Source of the DNA: Cristatella mucedo
Lineage: Eukaryota > Bryozoa > Phylactolaemata > Cristatellidae
Reading direction: 5' to 3'
Assembly: GCA_009760855.2 (NCBI GenBank)
Contig: WPIO01000005.1
Coordinates: 11,671,001 to 11,735,000, forward strand
Length of the DNA stretch: 64,000 nucleotides
The position numbers and the translations under genes were made by a program. The notes below the pieces were generated by a model, which worked only from the letters and a program-made list of their open reading frames with translations, was not told the DNA's origin and ran no database searches. Positions 60,241 to 64,000 of the stretch are shown piece after piece; the first letter of the stretch is position 1; each line of letters opens with the position of its first letter.

Positions 60241-60527
60241 TTCACCACATCATATTGTCACGCTCATCATTCTCGGCATCACGCTGACACGTTCGCCGAT
60301 CGTGATGTCGCTCTGAACGTTCCAGGGATAGTGCCGCTGTGGTCACATTTCTAGACACGTCTCCCGCAAGAACACCTTTCTCATGCCTCACAGGCGTCGC
60401 TCCAAATAGAAAATCCGCCACTCAAAAATTGTAACCGCGCAGAAAAGCTCGTCCCCGGCTCTCTACCGGTGGACTGTGCGATGCAGTTAAAACACAGGCG
60501 GCCCCAACTGGGTGCCGAAAGCAACAG

Positions 60528-60533
60528 TTTATT
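60528..60533 (-). terminator. LTR polyadenylation signal
   Basis: AATAAA on the minus strand about 100 bp before the inferred LTR end, in the position expected for the R/U5 boundary. Confidence 0.5.
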
Positions 60534-60572
60534 GTGGGCCTGTTCGTAGCGGTTACGCGCCGGCGCAAGCGC

Positions 60573-60877
60573 TTTACGCGGCGCACACTGGACAACGGAG
60601 TTAACTGCGCGAACTCCCGAAGCCCGAGTATAACCAACTACCCTGTGCGTTTACGCGGCGCGTATCGGCCCGACGGAGTTAACTGCGTGAACTCCAGAAG
60701 CCCGACTATAATAACTACCCTACGCGTTTACGCGGCGTGTACCGGCCCGGAGTTAACTGAGCGAACTCCCGAAGCCCGACTATAATAACGGCCCTACGCG
60801 TTTACGCGGCGCGTACGGGACCGACGGAGGTAACTGCCCGAACTCCCGAAGTCCGAGTATAACTAACTACCCTATGC
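60573..60877 (-). repeat. Four-unit minisatellite within the LTR
   Basis: Four direct repeats of 74-77 bp start at 60573, 60650, 60727 and 60801, each opening tttacgcggcg and holding agttaactg and actcccgaag blocks. They lie between the TATA box and the polyadenylation signal, hence probably in the transcribed R region. Confidence 0.85.
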
Positions 60878-61051
60878 GCGCGTCGCTACAGCACCCCAAG
60901 ATATGAGCGGCTAACTGAGTAGCCGGCAGAACACAACTGCGCAGTCTAAGTTGCACTTAGCTGTCCGTCGCCGTAGGTTCGTCTCTCGTGCTCTAGAAGC
61001 GTAGTCTCGCATCGACTACCAGGGTGCACCCCTGAGCTCTGTCAGTCCTGT

Positions 61052-61059
61052 TATTTATA
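61052..61059 (-). promoter_or_regulatory. LTR TATA box
   Basis: TATAAATA on the minus strand within the LTR, preceded by a purine-rich (GAGGGAG) stretch. It is the most likely core promoter of the element. Confidence 0.55.
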
Positions 61060-61161
61060 CTCCCTCCCTCTCTCTCTCTCTGCCCTCTCGACCTTGGGCG
61101 TAGCTGTTATTGTTTTTGTCGGACCCTAGCTCTCGGTGTCCGTCCTCGGCCTAATTCTTCC

Positions 61162-61237
61162 TGGCTAGCCATTGGCTAGCCCTTGGTCATTCCTCGGCCA
61201 GTCCTTGGCCAGTCCTTGGCCAATCCTAGGCTAGTCC
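61162..61237 (-). repeat. Short tandem motif array in LTR U3
   Basis: Degenerate repeats of a roughly 11-13 bp unit (ggctagccattggc, tcggccagtccttggccag, ccaatcctaggctag) upstream of the TATA box. An enhancer-like array is possible but unproven. Confidence 0.5.
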
Positions 61238-61493
61238 GCCTGCTACGGTTGCTCTAGGTACCCTAGTCAGACCCACTAAGGCAAGGGCTAATATCGCGGC
61301 TAGCCTGAGAGCTGCTCCGTTGCATTTACTCTCTTTCCTCGCGAGATACGGCCTCGTATCTCATCAGTCCGGGGTCCGGCGTTAAAAAAACCACTGGCTC
61401 GAGTGGAAAAAAAGCATGGAGCCCCCTAAAGGACTGATCCGACACTTTGGCCCGTCCGGGGTGGTGTTAATGCGATGCTGCGGTAGCTTCGCC

Positions 61494-64000
61494 TTAGCAC
61501 CACATATCTCGATATCGAGGATTAGGCCTACGCTCGCGGTCGCGGCGCCGCAAATGGCATTGGCTATCCTTCTGCCCAGCTGAAGAATGTCGGTCGTCGT
61601 CTCCTGGGTCGCCCTGCCGCTCGGCCAGAGGATGAGTTCTCGGAGGTGTCACTCCGCCTTCAGCTATGCCATGCGTAGAGGCCTCGATGAGGTGACCTGT
61701 CCGTGAAGCTGGCTCCGGCGGAACCGCATCGCTGTAGCGAAACTGTGGTGGAGCCGGGTCCGCAGCTGACGGCGTTGCAACCGAGAACCTAGTAACCGTG
61801 GGAATGTTCGCATCCAAGCCGGTTGGCAGTGGTTGACGTGGACGAATCCGAGGCCTCGGCGTCGGTTTAACGTCACCTGCAACTGAAACACTGGCATTAG
61901 TTTTGCCTACTATGCCTAGCTTCGCATCCACCAGCTTCGGTGACTTGCTCTGCCTGACCGCAGCTCGGCGAATCTGCTGCGGCGGAGCTAAAGCCTCCGA
62001 GTGACCCACCAGTGGTAGATGGTGGTCACCCACCTGCACGGTTCCACGCCCATAGTCGTAGGTGACCGGCGGCAGGGAGACAAGAAAGTCAGTTCCCAGC
62101 AGCAGCGGCTGCAGAGACTCGATGGTGACATAGAATTGGTGCTCGCGGGTGATGCCTCCCACTTGCACGCTCGCTGTCACGGCCCCTATTATAGACAGGG
62201 AAGAACCCGTGATACTGGACGCCCGAACTGACTCTATCGACAAGGGAAGGCACAGCTGGCGGGCAAAAGAGGCTGCCATCAGGGAGATATTGGCACCAGT
62301 GTCCCAAAGTCCCGTAAACAGCACACCATTCACCGTCACCGGTGCAAGAGTATGCGGCGCGTGGATACTGGTGCCCACTACTTTCTGCCTCATCGGCGCC
62401 GGCGGTAGCGGCTCCTGTTGCGGTAGGGCCGATCGAGCCTCAAGGAAGCCATAGCCGTGAAGACCGAAACCACTCTCAGAGGCCTGGAAAGCCCTGGGAT
62501 AGGTGTGGACGCCTGTCGAGAGTGAAGGTGCCCACCCAGCCGAAGCACGGCCCACGTACCCACTCGGACCAAGAGAACCGGGTGAAACTGGTCCGGAAGG
62601 TTGCCGGCCCCTCGTGTCTGGCCGTGAACCCGCGCGACTGGTGTGTGCTGGTCCGTACTCTCCGCGGCTTCGATAAGCCAACCCATACTGAGACTGTCTG
62701 CCACGTCCTGCGTCCACCCATCTATCCCTGTAGCCCATGGCAGCCTGCACCCGGTAGTCGGGCCGCCAACTGTTCCGTACAGGCGGCTTGCCTCGCGGCT
62801 GATGCGTCTGCTTGGTGGTGGGTTCGAAAGTTCCCCTCTGTCCCTTAGCAGGCAGGTGATATACTTGGGTCATTTGCCCGGCCAATGCATCCACCTTACT
62901 CTCTATATCGCGCGAAATAGGGGCCCTATCCCTTCCAGGTGGGTATGGGCGGCCTTGGTCGCCGGCGTGCGCGGCGGAAGCAGCCCCGCGACTAAAGAAG
63001 CGAGGGTTGGCCTCGCATCTTTCAGCGAAAGCTAGGGCCTCGTCTAGGCAGGCACAGTCTTTGGCAAAGACAGCGTTGCTAATTGCGGGATGAAGGCCGC
63101 CAACGAACAAGGAGAGGACCATAGCGTCACGGTCCGCCTGCGGAGTAGTAGGGTATGCGACGGTGGCAGTATCTACAAGGTGCCTGTAGAAGTTGTAAAC
63201 ACTTTGTGCAGCACCCTGGCGACAACCATGTAGAGCCCCGCGAGCAGAATCGCGACGCATGCCAGAGGTGAACGTTCGCACCAGTTCAGCTTTCATTCCC
63301 TCGAATGTACATCGTTGGCCTGGCTCAGCCCAGAGCCGTTCATAGACCGAGCGATATACGTCAAGCGTTCGGCCGCGAAAATATGCCCCCAAGCGCGACA
63401 GTTGAAGGTCTGGAGACCATCCGCAGGACCTGGAAAGCACCTCGTAATCGCTGATCCACCGTGGGAAGGAGTCCGTCAGGTCCCCCCGGAAAGGTGCCAG
63501 TTTCAGCGATGAGGCCTCTACGCTCCCGTCAAACGCGGCTGCGGGTGCGGGCACAACGAAGATCCGGCTCGGCAATGCCGGCTCAGCCGTGCGAGGAGTC
63601 TCCTCAGCGCTCGGGCTAGCGACAGCTCGGGCGTAGTCTCCGCCAGCGTTAGCCGCCGGCGCGAAAGTAAGGGCGGCGTCCGATTGAGCCTGTGGTTTTT
63701 CCGCATGGTCCGGCCGCGGATAGCTTGCCGCGCCACCGGAAGCAGGGTTAGCGAAAAAAGGCTCCGCGCGGGGTGAAAGAAAGATAGCGGTCGCAGCGTG
63801 TGAAGCGTGAGCAGCGTACGGCGGAGCGTCTCCTGCCAGGCACGTCGTAACGTACGGGGCGTAACCTTCGGCGCGTCGCAAGGCGGTGGGCGCAGCGTAC
63901 CCTTCCGGGCGTGGTAAGAGACCGACCGCGTACTCCGATGGCGAACGAAGTACCGTGGGCAGGACGCGTGGCGCCGCCTCCGGGGTGCAGCTCGGCGGTA
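61494..64000 (-). CDS. LTR-retrotransposon Gag-protease polyprotein, open at right edge
   Basis: One uninterrupted minus-strand frame runs from the right edge to a TAA at 61496-61494 (more than 830 codons). There is no internal stop, so the copy is young. Numbered from a TTG at 63881: an Ala/Pro-rich N-terminal region; a retrotransposon Gag-like core at about 123-293 (LKLAPFRGDLTDSFPRWISD, then CTFEGMKAELVRTF, SLFVGGLHPAISNAVF); an Arg/Gly/Pro-rich linker; a retropepsin-like aspartic protease with the catalytic loop LWDTGANISLM (DTG at 527-529) and LLGTDFL (~593-600); and a Pro/Arg-rich tail. I see no CCHC zinc knuckle. The frame ends without reverse transcriptase, RNase H or integrase, and the LTR begins 49 nt later. 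Real start is outside the window. Base composition is far GC-richer than the host genes. Confidence 0.85.
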   Translation of the reverse strand, partial: PPSCTPEAAPRVLPTVLRSPSEYAVGLLPRPEGYAAPTALRRAEGYAPYVTTCLAGDAPPYAAHASHAATAIFLSPRAEPFFANPASGGAASYPRPDHAEKPQAQSDAALTFAPAANAGGDYARAVASPSAEETPRTAEPALPSRIFVVPAPAAAFDGSVEASSLKLAPFRGDLTDSFPRWISDYEVLSRSCGWSPDLQLSRLGAYFRGRTLDVYRSVYERLWAEPGQRCTFEGMKAELVRTFTSGMRRDSARGALHGCRQGAAQSVYNFYRHLVDTATVAYPTTPQADRDAMVLSLFVGGLHPAISNAVFAKDCACLDEALAFAERCEANPRFFSRGAASAAHAGDQGRPYPPGRDRAPISRDIESKVDALAGQMTQVYHLPAKGQRGTFEPTTKQTHQPRGKPPVRNSWRPDYRVQAAMGYRDRWVDAGRGRQSQYGLAYRSRGEYGPAHTSRAGSRPDTRGRQPSGPVSPGSLGPSGYVGRASAGWAPSLSTGVHTYPRAFQASESGFGLHGYGFLEARSALPQQEPLPPAPMRQKVVGTSIHAPHTLAPVTVNGVLFTGLWDTGANISLMAASFARQLCLPLSIESVRASSITGSSLSIIGAVTASVQVGGITREHQFYVTIESLQPLLLGTDFLVSLPPVTYDYGRGTVQVGDHHLPLVGHSEALAPPQQIRRAAVRQSKSPKLVDAKLGIVGKTNASVSVAGDVKPTPRPRIRPRQPLPTGLDANIPTVTRFSVATPSAADPAPPQFRYSDAVPPEPASRTGHLIEASTHGIAEGGVTPPRTHPLAERQGDPGDDDRHSSAGQKDSQCHLRRRDRERRPNPRYRDMWC

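Larger units (their letters stand above)
60430..61444 (-). mobile_element. Probable 3' LTR of the gag-protease element
   Basis: On the minus strand the sequence after the ORF reads ...GGGCCAAAG then TGTCGGATCAGTCC, and about 1,015 bp later ...GGTTACA. This gives TGT...ACA ends. Inside, in transcription order, are a TATAAATA box (61059-61052), a GC-rich minisatellite and an AATAAA (60533-60528) followed by a short stretch, the order expected for U3-R-U5. The second LTR would lie beyond 64,000, so boundaries are inferred from end motifs and not from pairing. Confidence 0.6.

Noticed and set aside
60180-60429. The open frame just after the LTR as a gene, or the LTR as a 5' LTR with a primer-binding site
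   Set aside because: The frame is short and ends in LINE-B sequence, and no gag follows in that direction, so a 3' LTR is the simpler reading; a TGGCGG nine bases after the LTR end is too distant for a typical primer site.
62019-63512. Plus-strand ORFs of 65-168 codons opposite the Gag-protease frame
   Set aside because: GC-rich antisense shadows; only the minus strand shows Gag and protease motifs.
1-64000. CRISPR arrays, operons or bacterial genes
   Set aside because: No regular spacer-repeat arrays or ribosome-binding-site-led gene runs; all recognised genes are intron-containing animal genes.

Overview
The window comes from an invertebrate animal nuclear genome. It holds three confidently identified animal genes with spliceosomal GT-AG introns, microsatellites, and many decayed retroelements and DNA transposons. 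Nothing in the sequence places it to phylum. All gene models were built by hand from splice sites, reading-frame phase and remembered protein families; no database search was run.

Layout. (1) Bases 1-18,182, plus strand: the 3' nine-tenths of an ODR4 (C1orf27) orthologue. Nine exons are visible, encoding 489 residues; the 5' end lies outside the left edge. Its introns hold LINE fragments, tRNA-derived SINEs and two Tc1/mariner remnants. (2) 18.2-25.4 kb: repeat-filled spacer dominated by dead L2-like LINE copies. (3) 25,384-34,370, plus strand: a complete FUBP/KHSRP-family single-strand nucleic-acid-binding protein with four KH domains (17 coding exons, about 748 residues). A hAT-type miniature transposon sits in one intron. 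(4) 34.4-37.4 kb: spacer. (5) 37,424-45,372, minus strand: a complete CTR1/SLC31A-type copper transporter (4 coding exons, 192 residues). A 72-nt exon encodes its methionine cluster. (6) 45.4-55.7 kb: long spacer with no convincing gene, only SINE and LINE debris. (7) 55.8-60.0 kb, plus strand: a tentative multi-exon gene end with weak MMS22L-like C-terminal resemblance, containing a dead Ty3/Gypsy pol remnant on the opposite strand. (8) 60.4-64.0 kb, minus strand: an LTR retroelement whose single gag-protease ORF runs off the right edge and is followed 49 nt later by a probable 3' LTR, leaving no room for reverse transcriptase or integrase.

The identified genes are unrelated housekeeping or trafficking functions: ER UFMylation and receptor maturation (ODR4), RNA and promoter-element binding (FUBP), copper uptake (CTR1). 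They do not form a pathway. The most interesting material is the pol-less gag-protease element, the shared 3' end of the LINE and SINE families, the methionine-run exon of CTR1, and two candidate very short introns that each remove an in-frame stop.
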